Shown piece by piece: positions 46,034 to 53,611 of a stretch of 53,611 nt of DNA. The stretch is from UMGS621 sp964468815. GTDB taxonomy: Bacteria; Bacillota; Clostridia; Christensenellales; Borkfalkiaceae. Where the stretch lies: NCBI GenBank assembly GCA_964468815.1, contig CAYXWN010000008.1, positions 1 to 53,611 of the forward strand, written 5' to 3'. A program made the translations under genes and the position numbers. The notes under the pieces were generated by a model. The model searched no databases, was not told the DNA's origin, and was given only the letters and a program-made list of their open reading frames with translations. Position 1 is the stretch's first letter. Every line of letters starts with the position of its first letter.

Positions 46034-46063
46034 ATTGTACCATAATTTTCGCATTTTTACCAA
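46034..46063 (-). promoter_or_regulatory. promoter of the two phosphofructokinase genes
   Basis: Minus strand: TTGGTA (46058-46063), 18-bp spacer, TACAAT (46034-46039) preceded by TATGG, an extended -10-like context. Confidence 0.55.
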
Positions 46064-46077
46064 TTTTTTTTCACACG

Positions 46078-49000
46078 TTATTGCTTTTTCATAAAAAATA
46101 CGACGTTTTTCTCGCCCAAGACCGAAGAAAGTTCCCCTTTCAGCCCCTCGCACTTTCTGATTTTATCCTTAATCGTGTAATTTTTTCCGCCGCGGTTGAT
46201 GATAACGGGGATATCGCCGCGGTAAGAAGTCAAGATATCGAACACGTCGTTCAAGACGTCTTCCGAATCGGGAAGAATCAAACCGAGGGTTTCTTTCGCC
46301 ACCGGTTCGGCAGGTTGCTCGCGCTTTTCTTCCTCCACCGTTTCCATGCGGTCGGCAAGAATCTTCACTTCGTTTTCCTTAATTTGCAAGCGACCGGAAA
46401 CCATAACGACGGCTTCCTCTATCGCTACCGTTTTTAATTTATCGTAATTCTTAGGAAATACGATACATTCTATTTGCCCGTATAAGTCCTCCAACGTAAC
46501 GGCGAGCATGATTTGATTGTTTCGCGTGTTGATACGGTGCGTGGAAAGGATCACGCCGCACATTGTGACAACCATATCGTTTTTGATTTCGGTATACGTG
46601 CGATTTCCGTCGTCGTCCTCTTCGTAATAAGAAAGAATCCCCGTGTTAAAAGTCGCCGTCTTGATCTTATTCATATAACTTTCCAGCGGATGCCCCGAAA
46701 TATAGACGCCCAAAACCGATTTCTCTTTTGCAAGTTTATACGAATGGGTATATTCGGGAATATTCGGATAATCCGCTTTCAATTCCATTTCTTCGTGCAA
46801 AATATCGCCGAACAAACTGATTTGCGCCGAATTTTTTTGTTTTGAGATCAACACGACGCGCTCCAAAAGCGTTTCGTAAACCGCGATCAACCGAGAACGG
46901 TAGATACCGAACGAATCGAACACGCCTGCCAAAATCATATTTTCGACCAGTCGTTTATTGAGTCCGAATCCGCCGCAACGCATGATGAAATCTTCGAACG
47001 AAAGGAACTTTCCGTTCGCGTTCCGCTCTTCCACGATCATGTTAATGTTGACAAGACCGACATTACGCAACGCAACCAAACCGAAACGAACGCCCTTCCC
47101 CTCGCACGAAAAGTACGTTTTACTCATGTTGATATCCGGCGGATAAACGGGTACGTTACGGCTCTTTAAGTACAACAAGTACTTGGTAACTTCTTCGATC
47201 TTGCTGATACGGTTGTTTAAGATCGAACAAAGAAACTCGTTCGGATAATATTTCTTCAAATACGCCGTTTGATAGGAAAGCGCAGCGTACGCCGCCGCGT
47301 GCGACTTATTGAACGCGTATTTCGCAAAGCCTGCCATTTCGTCGAAGATGTCGATCGCAACGTCTTCCGGAACGCCGCGCTTGATCGCGCCCTCGATCGT
47401 CTGTCCCTTATCGCCGATTCCTCCGTATACGAAAATCTTCTTTTGACGTTCCATTTCCTCGGCGTTCTTTTTTCCCATTGCGCGGCGAACGATATCCGCT
47501 TGCCCCAAAGAAAAGCCGCCCAACTGCTGACAAACCTGCATGACTTGCTCTTGATAAATCAACGTTCCGTAGGACGTTTCCAAAATGGGACGCAACAGTT
47601 CGTGCTTATAAACAATGGTTTCGGGATTGTGTTTGAACTTAATGTAATTGGGAATCGAATCCATCGGACCGGGACGGTACAGAGAGATTCCCGCGATAAT
47701 ATCTTCAAACGTCGTCGGACGAAGTTCTCGCATGAACTTTTTCATTCCCGGACTTTCAAGTTGGAACACCGCATCCGTGTCGCCCTCTCCGATCAACTCG
47801 TAAGCCCCCATATCCTCGTAGCCGATTTTATGGAAGTCAATTTCGACGCCGAAATCCTCTTTTACGTAATCAATCGCCTTTTTGACGTCCGTCAACGTGC
47901 GCAGTCCCAAAAAGTCCATCTTCAACATACCGAGTTGCTCAACCTCTTTCATGTCGAACTGCGTGGTAATATCGTCGCCGTTCCGCTGTAACGGAACGTT
48001 ATCCGCAATGGGTTTCGCACAGATTACGACGCCCGCCGCGTGCATGGACGTATTGCGCGGCAACCCCTCTACGCGCATCGCCATGTCGATGATCTTGTGC
48101 AGATTCAAATCTTCGTCGTAAATTTCGCGCAGTTCCCGAACGCCGACGTCTATGCCGTCCTTGTTCTTTTTTAAGCCCAAACTTTCGGCGATCGTGGATT
48201 TTCCGTCCATCAACTTCGTGATGCGATCGACGTCCGCATACGGTACTTTATAAACGCGCGCGACGTCTTTAATCGCCTGCTTGGAAGCAAGCGTACCGAA
48301 CGTAACGATCTGCGCGACCTTATCCGAACCGTACTTTCTCCGCACGTATTCCACCACTTCGCCGCGGCGTTCGTCCGAAAAGTCGATATCGAAGTCGGGC
48401 ATGCTGACGCGTTCGATATTCAAAAAACGCTCGAACAGCAAAGCGTACTGCAAGGGCTCGACGTCCGTAATTCCAACCGAATAGGCGATGATGGAAGAAA
48501 CGCCGCTTCCGCGCCCTGCGCCGACGGGAATCCCGACACTCTTTGCGTAGTTGATAAAATCCCACACGATGAGGTAATACTCGATAAATCCCATCGTGTG
48601 AATGGTATTCAGTTCGTAATCGAAGCGTTCGCGAATTTCGGGCGTAATGACGGGATAACGCTCTTTCAATCCCTTTTCCGCCAAATCTTTCAAGAAATCG
48701 TAAGCGGTTTGCCCGTTATCCGGAATATAGCCGGGAATCAAAGACTTATCGCGGATCGGCTCGCACTTTTCGTTCAAGTCGAAAACGGGTTCGGTTACCT
48801 TTTCCGCGATCTTAACCGTGTTCGCGATCGCCTCCGGACAGTACGAAAAGAGCGACTTCATCTCTTCCGGACTCTTCAAATAACTTTGGTCGGACTCCAT
48901 TTTCAAGCGCGTCGGATCGTCTATCGTCTTTTTCATGCTGATACACATTACCACGTCTTGCATCTCGGCGTCTTCCCGTTCCAAATAGTGAACGTCGTTG

Positions 49001-49599
49001 GTCGCGACGAGCGGAATGTTCAATTCCTCCGCAATCGAAATAATCAACGGAATAATCGCTTTCTGCTCCGCCAATCCGTGATCTTGAATTTCCAGATAAA
49101 AGTCCTCGCCGAAAATCTCCTTTAATTCGGCGGCGGTCGCCTTTGCTCCGTCGTAATCGTTCCGCAAAAGGCGTTTGGCAACCCGCCCGGCAAGGCACGC
49201 GGACGTACAAATTAACCCCTCGCTATGCTCCCGAAGGGTTTTATAATCCACGCGCGGCTTATAATAAAAGCCGTCCACGTAAGCAATCGAATCCAATTTA
49301 ATGAGATTTTTATATCCGATCTTATTTTTACAGAGCAATATCAAGTGATCGGTGTCCGGCTGCGTCTTTTTGTCCGTATAATCGTCGCAAAGATAAAGTT
49401 CGCACCCGATAATCGACTTAACGCCCGCTTTCTTTGCACATTCCGCAAAATAAAGCGTGCCGAACATATTGCCGTGATCGGTGATCGCAACGGCATCCAT
49501 TCCCTTTTCTTTGACTTTCTTAAAAAGGTCGTCGATCCGAGCAGCGCCGTCCAACAACGAATATTCGGTATGCAAATGTAAATGCACAAAATCGCCCAT
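46078..49599 (-). CDS. dnaE: DNA polymerase III alpha subunit
   Basis: Replicative polymerase, 1173 residues. The PHP domain opens with VHLHLHTEYSLLDGA and has AITDHGNMFG near 40. The polymerase core includes GRGSGVSSIIAY near 365, the catalytic PDFDIDFSDERR near 400, and FGTLASKQAIKDVARV. The beta-clamp/helix-hairpin region follows, and a C-terminal OB fold begins near 985 (TMCGVILSTHRIN). The start at 49599 has AAGGAGACGTT before it; the upstream frame does not. In Firmicutes DnaE works with PolC in lagging-strand synthesis. It lies between whiA and pfkA. Confidence 0.97.
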   Translation of the reverse strand: MGDFVHLHLHTEYSLLDGAARIDDLFKKVKEKGMDAVAITDHGNMFGTLYFAECAKKAGVKSIIGCELYLCDDYTDKKTQPDTDHLILLCKNKIGYKNLIKLDSIAYVDGFYYKPRVDYKTLREHSEGLICTSACLAGRVAKRLLRNDYDGAKATAAELKEIFGEDFYLEIQDHGLAEQKAIIPLIISIAEELNIPLVATNDVHYLEREDAEMQDVVMCISMKKTIDDPTRLKMESDQSYLKSPEEMKSLFSYCPEAIANTVKIAEKVTEPVFDLNEKCEPIRDKSLIPGYIPDNGQTAYDFLKDLAEKGLKERYPVITPEIRERFDYELNTIHTMGFIEYYLIVWDFINYAKSVGIPVGAGRGSGVSSIIAYSVGITDVEPLQYALLFERFLNIERVSMPDFDIDFSDERRGEVVEYVRRKYGSDKVAQIVTFGTLASKQAIKDVARVYKVPYADVDRITKLMDGKSTIAESLGLKKNKDGIDVGVRELREIYDEDLNLHKIIDMAMRVEGLPRNTSMHAAGVVICAKPIADNVPLQRNGDDITTQFDMKEVEQLGMLKMDFLGLRTLTDVKKAIDYVKEDFGVEIDFHKIGYEDMGAYELIGEGDTDAVFQLESPGMKKFMRELRPTTFEDIIAGISLYRPGPMDSIPNYIKFKHNPETIVYKHELLRPILETSYGTLIYQEQVMQVCQQLGGFSLGQADIVRRAMGKKNAEEMERQKKIFVYGGIGDKGQTIEGAIKRGVPEDVAIDIFDEMAGFAKYAFNKSHAAAYAALSYQTAYLKKYYPNEFLCSILNNRISKIEEVTKYLLYLKSRNVPVYPPDINMSKTYFSCEGKGVRFGLVALRNVGLVNINMIVEERNANGKFLSFEDFIMRCGGFGLNKRLVENMILAGVFDSFGIYRSRLIAVYETLLERVVLISKQKNSAQISLFGDILHEEMELKADYPNIPEYTHSYKLAKEKSVLGVYISGHPLESYMNKIKTATFNTGILSYYEEDDDGNRTYTEIKNDMVVTMCGVILSTHRINTRNNQIMLAVTLEDLYGQIECIVFPKNYDKLKTVAIEEAVVMVSGRLQIKENEVKILADRMETVEEEKREQPAEPVAKETLGLILPDSEDVLNDVFDILTSYRGDIPVIINRGGKNYTIKDKIRKCEGLKGELSSVLGEKNVVFFMKKQ

Positions 49600-49727
49600 A
49601 ACGTCTCCTTTGTATCTTCGTTTACAGAATTTTTTCGTTTCCCTTCCCGTCAAAACACAAGCCTTTTACCAAAAAACGCGTGTTTTTTCGAAAAACCGAA
49701 CGTACTTTTCCCCGTTCTCTCCCCTTG

Positions 49728-50657
49728 TCAATCCAGCCGTTCCGCCAATTCTACTAATTTGCGCAAGCGGTGATTTAAGCAACTTTTCGTAACGCCCAAC
49801 CGCTCGGAAAGTTCCGAAAGCGTTTCTTCCGGATGATTTTTCCGCACTTCCGCCGTTTTGCGAAGGGCTTCCGGAATAGGGACGTCCGCGTCGTATAATT
49901 TTTTAATCGCCGCGACTTGCTTCCCCGTCGCCGCGACTTGTTTGTTGACGTTCCCGATATCGCAGTTTCTCAGTCTGTTGACGTTGCTTCGCATCTCGCG
50001 TTCCACAATGCAGTTCGTAATCTTCAAAACCGCTTTCGGCAAATTCAAAAGCGCAAAGAAATCTTTAATTTCTTCCGAACTTTTCACATAGACGATAAAA
50101 CTTTCTCTCCGCTCGGTCAACGTCGGAAAGACGGAAATACGCGCGAGATAGTCTGAAAATTCGGTCGCAACCTCGTAACAAGAAAAGAGAAATTCGAGAT
50201 GATAACTCGTTTTGCTTCCGTCGTTTGCCGGGAGCGTAACGTACCCTGCGCCAAGAAACAAGCCCCGAAAATAATATCGGCGCAAGCGTTCGTTTTCCGC
50301 GAACTCCGTCGCGAGCGAAAAATTCAATTCGCCGCCGTCGCTCAAAATACCCAAGTCGCAAAGGATGGATGCGGCGTTCCGCGAAAAACACTCCACCGCG
50401 ATCTTCTCCTTGCGGTTTAACCGATCTTCTTCGATCTCCGCCTCGTTGATTTCGGCGTCGTAAAGTCCGTTCAAACTCTCGCAGAGAAAATCGGCAAGTT
50501 CGGATTCGGCGGCGGCAAAGGAAAAACCGAACGCGCCGTTCTGATACAGAACGCTCCCTGCCGCGCGGAGATAGCCGGACAAAAATGCCCGACGTTCTTC
50601 TTGCCCGTCCGGAAACTTATCAATGATTTCTTGGCGTACTTCCGCGTAAAACCCCAC
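49728..50657 (-). CDS. whiA: WhiA family DNA-binding cell-division/sporulation regulator
   Basis: 309 residues with a LAGLIDADG-type homing-endonuclease-like fold (FLSGYLRAAGSV near 28 and YFRGLFLGAGYVTLP near 135) and a C-terminal HTH near 265-305 (PEETLSELSERLGVTKSCLNHRLRKL). The start is a GTG at 50657: AGGAG stands eight bases upstream, and the protein then begins GFYAEVRQEI, as family members do. The ATG ten codons earlier lies in the PHP gene with no ribosome binding site. In Bacillus it affects cell division; in Streptomyces, sporulation. It follows the PHP gene by 4 bp. Confidence 0.93.
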   Translation of the reverse strand: MGFYAEVRQEIIDKFPDGQEERRAFLSGYLRAAGSVLYQNGAFGFSFAAAESELADFLCESLNGLYDAEINEAEIEEDRLNRKEKIAVECFSRNAASILCDLGILSDGGELNFSLATEFAENERLRRYYFRGLFLGAGYVTLPANDGSKTSYHLEFLFSCYEVATEFSDYLARISVFPTLTERRESFIVYVKSSEEIKDFFALLNLPKAVLKITNCIVEREMRSNVNRLRNCDIGNVNKQVAATGKQVAAIKKLYDADVPIPEALRKTAEVRKNHPEETLSELSERLGVTKSCLNHRLRKLVELAERLD

Positions 50658-50661
50658 GGCG

Positions 50662-51432
50662 TTATCTCCTCTTTTTGTATTCCGCAAAGCGGAAATCGGG
50701 CATACGCCCGTTGATATTGCAAATTTGCTTCTCCGATATCTGAACGCGCTTCAATTGCTCCGCAACAATCGCTACGTCCCCTACGCGCGACGGAGAATGA
50801 GCGTCCGAATCCAACACGAACAAAACGCCCGTATCCGCCACGCGGCGGAGATCTTCGTCCGAAAGATGCGCTTTTTTCCCGTTTAATTCCAAATACGTGC
50901 CGTAATCGCGCGCACACTTCGCCACCTCGACGGGATCGCAAAAACAACAGTAATTCACGTGCGTTACGATATCAATCGGATTTTTCTCGATCGCCTTGAC
51001 GTAAGCGCGCGTGGTGCGCCGTACCAACGACGCAGACGGTTTTACGTTGAACCCCGAACAAACGAGATTGGGCAAGAGAAAATTGAATACGCTCGAAAAA
51101 TCATACCCGACGAACTTATGCACGCCCACGAGAAAGAGATCCAAATCGTCGTAACGATCGGACGGAAGATCGGTTTTTCCGTCCGTCGATATAAAATTCG
51201 CCTCTACTCCCAAAAGGACGTTCACACCCGTCTGCTCGGACGCCTCTCGACAAAGCGCTCTCATTTCGGGAATCTTTCTTTTCGCCACCCCGTATGCCGG
51301 ATGGGAAAAGCCGTGATCGGTAATTCCGATCGTATGCAGCCCCGCTTCTTTTGCCGCGACGGCGTTGTCCATAATCGTTCCCTTACCGTGACTGTACACG
51401 GTATGAGTATGATAATCGGCTGTAAGTTTCAT
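50662..51432 (-). CDS. PHP-domain phosphatase/phosphoesterase
   Basis: 256 residues with the polymerase-and-histidinol-phosphatase fold. Metal ligands appear in DYHTHTVYSHGKGT near 5, GITDHGFSHP near 36, GVEAN near 76, THVNYC near 157, and DSDAHS near 212. YcdX-like proteins of this length are phosphatases; the substrate is unknown. Here, as in many Clostridia, it sits between murB and whiA. It overlaps murB by 4 bp. Confidence 0.88.
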   Translation of the reverse strand: MKLTADYHTHTVYSHGKGTIMDNAVAAKEAGLHTIGITDHGFSHPAYGVAKRKIPEMRALCREASEQTGVNVLLGVEANFISTDGKTDLPSDRYDDLDLFLVGVHKFVGYDFSSVFNFLLPNLVCSGFNVKPSASLVRRTTRAYVKAIEKNPIDIVTHVNYCCFCDPVEVAKCARDYGTYLELNGKKAHLSDEDLRRVADTGVLFVLDSDAHSPSRVGDVAIVAEQLKRVQISEKQICNINGRMPDFRFAEYKKRR

Positions 51433-52319
51433 TCAAATTCGCCGACGGTAACCACCTCTTCTTCAAGCGTTACGCCGAACTCCTCTCTTATTTTTTTCTT
51501 AATCAAGTCGATCAGTCGACGGATATCCGTCGCGCTGCCGCCCTCGTTGACGATAAAATTCGCATGCTTTTCGGAAACGACCGCACCACCCGACCGCAAG
51601 CCCTTTAATCCTGCGCGTTCGATCAGTTCGCCTGCGCCGCAACCGTTCGGATTGCGAAAAACCGAACCGCACGTTCTGCCCGTCGGCTGTGATTTTTTTC
51701 GTTGCTCCGAAAAAGAAGAAATCGACTCTTCCACGCGCTCTACCGTCTTTTCGGTCAACGAAAAGCGCGCCGACAATATAAAGTCGTCCGAACGAAAACC
51801 GACGCTCCGATACCCGAAGCCGCACGCCTCGTTCGACAAACGCAAGCGTTTTCCCAGACGGATCAAATCAACGGATTCCACGACGTCTGACAACGAACGT
51901 CCGAACGCGCCCGCATTCATGGCGATTCCGCCGCCGACGCTCCCCGGTATCCCCGTCAAAAACTCCAAGCCAGAAAGTCCTGCGCGACGCGTCGCTTCGA
52001 CGAGATCGGCGTTTTTCACCCCTGCATAGGCGATCACCCGACCGTCCTTTCTGCGAAGAATATCCAGCCGTTCGGTGGAAATCACCATGCCGCGAATCCC
52101 TTTATCCCCGACGAGAAGATTCGATCCTCTCCCGACGATGGTCACGGGAAGCGCGTATTTTTCCGCAAGCGTCAAAAGCCCCTCTATTTCACGTTCGGTT
52201 TTGGGGCGCAGAAAATACTCCGCTCTTCCACCGACGCCGAGAGAGGTGTGCTTATCCATAGGCTCTTCTGTGAAAATTCTGCCTCCGTATACGAAAGCCA
52301 GTTCATCCGAAAATGCCAT
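51429..52319 (-). CDS. murB: UDP-N-acetylenolpyruvoylglucosamine reductase
   Basis: FAD enzyme making UDP-MurNAc from UDP-GlcNAc-enolpyruvate for peptidoglycan. 296 residues, type IIa length. SLGVGGRAEYFLRP near 24, GRGSNLLVGD near 60, TGIPGSVGGGIAMNAGAFG near 115, the proton donor Ser in GSVFRNP near 215, and the Glu in TLEEEVV near the C-terminus are all present. The start at 52319 has AAGGAG upstream; the long upstream extension of the frame is antisense to the neighbouring gene. The promoter at 52333-52361 overlaps the end of the preceding gene. Confidence 0.96.
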   Translation of the reverse strand: MAFSDELAFVYGGRIFTEEPMDKHTSLGVGGRAEYFLRPKTEREIEGLLTLAEKYALPVTIVGRGSNLLVGDKGIRGMVISTERLDILRRKDGRVIAYAGVKNADLVEATRRAGLSGLEFLTGIPGSVGGGIAMNAGAFGRSLSDVVESVDLIRLGKRLRLSNEACGFGYRSVGFRSDDFILSARFSLTEKTVERVEESISSFSEQRKKSQPTGRTCGSVFRNPNGCGAGELIERAGLKGLRSGGAVVSEKHANFIVNEGGSATDIRRLIDLIKKKIREEFGVTLEEEVVTVGEFE

Positions 52320-52332
52320 TTGCACTCCTTTT

Positions 52333-52361
52333 ATTTTACTATACTTTTCGTCTTTTATCAA
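52333..52361 (-). promoter_or_regulatory. sigma-A promoter of murB-PHP-whiA
   Basis: Minus strand: TTGATA (52356-52361), 17-bp spacer, TAAAAT (52333-52338). The -35 overlaps the stop codon of the upstream solute-binding-like gene. Confidence 0.65.
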
Positions 52362-53356
52362 GTTAAACCCGTAAAATTTTTTAACTTTTTCAAAGCGACT
52401 TCTTTTCCGCTCGCCGCAGACGCGGAAAGTGCGTAAAATTCCTCCAAACCGCGACGATCGGTGAGGACGGAAAGCGTCCGCTTGCAAACAACGGCGGATA
52501 ACGCCGCAACGTGCGGATTTTCGGACGAAACGGGATAATACTCCGACCACATGCCGATTTCCGACAACCGATTCTGAGAACCTTCGCTCAATAAAAAAGA
52601 AACGAACGCCTGTGCGTAATAGGCGCGCTTCGGACTGTCCGAAAGCACGGAAATATATTGATAGAGATCGTCGTAAACGGTAAACGGACGGGACAACACG
52701 GCAAAGTTTCGCCGCTCCAAGCGGTGAAGATCGCGCTGCGTCGCCAAAAAATAAGGAACTTTTCCCCCGACGAATTTCACGTACGCGTCCATCGGCTCAA
52801 GCACTTCGATCCGACGCGCGGAATACCCCTCCAACGCAAGCGCGGCGAGGGGCTGACCGTACGGATTTTTGGAAACCAACAGCGATTGAAATTCGTAAGG
52901 CGGCTGCGGAATTTCTCCTGCGGACGGATTAACGACGAGCACGTATCCCCCCTTACACCAAGGAAGCGCGAACTGCCCGTCGTATGCACCTGCCTGAAAG
53001 AAACGTTTTTCGGTCAATGCGACCGCGCCAGAAAGTTCCGTTCCCAACGAATAGGAAAGCAAATCGGGAGAATCCCCCGTCTTTAATTTTTCTTCCAAGC
53101 CCGTCACGGTATACGTCTGCACGGAAATCAAAACGCCTGGGTGCTTCTTTTCAAATTCCGCGGCTCTTCGCAGTAAAAACTGACTGCGCGCACCGATGCC
53201 GCCCTCAAAGGCGTCCGTATGCCAAAGGGTTAAGATTCCCTCGTAGGGAAGCGTTTCGGGTGCGCTCTTTTTTCGCAATGCCGGGAGTGCCTTGGTAACG
53301 GAATAGAACGCCGCCGCCAAAGCCAGCGCGATACACGCGATTTTCATAAATTTCAT
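52358..53356 (-). CDS. orphan solute-binding-protein-like membrane protein
   Basis: 332 residues. An N-terminal hydrophobic segment (about 5-25) without a lipobox cysteine gives either a signal peptide or an anchor. The mature part looks like a short family 1 extracellular solute-binding protein: ILTLWHTDAFEGG near 40, EFEKKHPGVLISVQTY near 67, DLLSYS near 97 and a late YYAQAFVSFLLSEGSQNRL. No permease or ATPase is nearby, so it may not be a transporter component. No ribosome binding site precedes 53356, but TATAAT at 53362-53367 does, so the mRNA could be leaderless; the alternative start is 53347. Confidence 0.75.
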   Translation of the reverse strand: MKFMKIACIALALAAAFYSVTKALPALRKKSAPETLPYEGILTLWHTDAFEGGIGARSQFLLRRAAEFEKKHPGVLISVQTYTVTGLEEKLKTGDSPDLLSYSLGTELSGAVALTEKRFFQAGAYDGQFALPWCKGGYVLVVNPSAGEIPQPPYEFQSLLVSKNPYGQPLAALALEGYSARRIEVLEPMDAYVKFVGGKVPYFLATQRDLHRLERRNFAVLSRPFTVYDDLYQYISVLSDSPKRAYYAQAFVSFLLSEGSQNRLSEIGMWSEYYPVSSENPHVAALSAVVCKRTLSVLTDRRGLEEFYALSASAASGKEVALKKLKNFTGLT

Positions 53357-53563
53357 ACTCTATTATATGAGGACAAGCCGCCGAACATACCGCCCGAAAG
53401 GCGACTGCGAAAAAAACACCGCTAAAAAACAACTCTCCCCCGACGTTCGACCAATTTTAAAATTTCGCCTTCCACTCGCCGTTCTCGCCCCTAAAACACA
53501 AAAAACTTGCTTACGGACGGCATAAAAAAATAAAAAACAAAAAGAAAACGATTTTGCGAACAG
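53357..53563. other. intergenic segment, no gene seen
   Basis: No gene with a ribosome binding site is seen. TATAAT at 53362-53367 lies on the minus strand, just before the solute-binding-like gene. Confidence 0.5.
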
Positions 53564-53611
53564 TGATATGCACCCCAAAAGTTAGACAGTTTTGGAGGTA
53601 TATATTTTTAT
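53564..53611 (+). mobile_element. probable left end of an IS3-family insertion sequence, cut by the window edge
   Basis: From TGATATGCACCCCAAAAG on, followed by TTAGACAG and TTTTGGAGGTATA, the sequence looks like an IS3/IS150-type terminal inverted repeat followed at once by the ribosome binding site (GGAGG) of a transposase gene. The coding part lies beyond base 53611, so this rests on the terminus alone. Confidence 0.6.

Noticed and set aside
49600..49653. Upstream ATG for dnaE, 18 codons earlier
   Set aside because: It has no ribosome binding site, and the family always starts close to the HLHTEYS motif; AAGGAG precedes 49599.
52320..52550. Extended MurB start with 77 extra residues
   Set aside because: The extension overlaps the neighbouring gene and has no family counterpart; AAGGAG and a promoter support 52319.

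Overview
The window looks like part of a draft or metagenome-assembled chromosome of a Gram-positive, spore-forming-lineage Firmicute, most likely an uncultured gut Clostridia (something like Christensenellales is an inference, not proven). The grounds are strong AGGAGG-type ribosome binding sites, near-consensus sigma-A promoters, spore-maturation genes spmA/spmB, a PdaB-like deacetylase, the Firmicute whiA-dnaE-pfkA gene order, and large secreted proteins with a single C-terminal membrane anchor. Two runs of exactly 100 N (10618-10717 and 27379-27478) are scaffold gaps, and both fall inside near-identical repeats of surface-protein genes.

Region 1 (1-10.2 kb) is mostly housekeeping on the minus strand. 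It holds a partial tRNA-Gly, a metG-tatD-radical SAM run, and a ksgA-alcohol dehydrogenase-rdgB-yfcE run. A divergent spmA-spmB pair follows, then a secreted membrane-anchored protein of unknown function and a small two-helix membrane protein.

Region 2 (10.2-19.8 kb) is a surface-protein locus. A TetR-type regulator overlaps by 4 bp the start of a giant secreted protein (about 2300 residues or more: beta-helix-like, Ig-like, beta-helix, InlB-like, then 68-residue coiled-coil repeats and a C-terminal membrane helix). A perfect 11-2-11 palindrome overlaps the -10 box of the tetR promoter, so self-regulation is likely. After a C_GCAxxG_C_C redox protein comes a decayed second copy of the 3' end of the giant gene, still with a matching terminator, a near-consensus promoter and an operator-like palindrome, followed by three 86-bp tandem repeats.

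Region 3 (19.8-35 kb) starts with a small PNPOx-like/cysteine hydrolase pair. It then holds a nine-gene carbohydrate operon on the minus strand (33716 down to 20988): lipoprotein TIM-barrel glycosidase, nucleoside-hydrolase-family protein, solute-binding lipoprotein, small membrane-anchored Ig-like protein, two ABC permeases, a surface protein with repeated LamG-like modules, a GH2 beta-galactosidase and a ribokinase. A PocR-AraC regulator is divergent, and matching direct repeats lie next to both promoters. The set suggests outside binding and trimming of a glycoside, ABC uptake, and internal release and phosphorylation of ribose or a related sugar. No ATPase is encoded here, so a shared MsmX-like ATPase is expected elsewhere.

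Region 4 (35-53.6 kb) is again core metabolism on the minus strand: pgk-tpiA-gpmI, a HAD phosphatase with a low-molecular-weight tyrosine phosphatase whose mRNA looks leaderless, a two-OB-fold SSB-like protein with a PdaB-like deacetylase, an SPFH/ribbon-helix-helix pair, paired PPi- and ATP-type phosphofructokinases, dnaE, whiA, a PHP phosphatase and murB, and an orphan solute-binding-like protein. The right edge carries what looks like the end of an IS3-family element.
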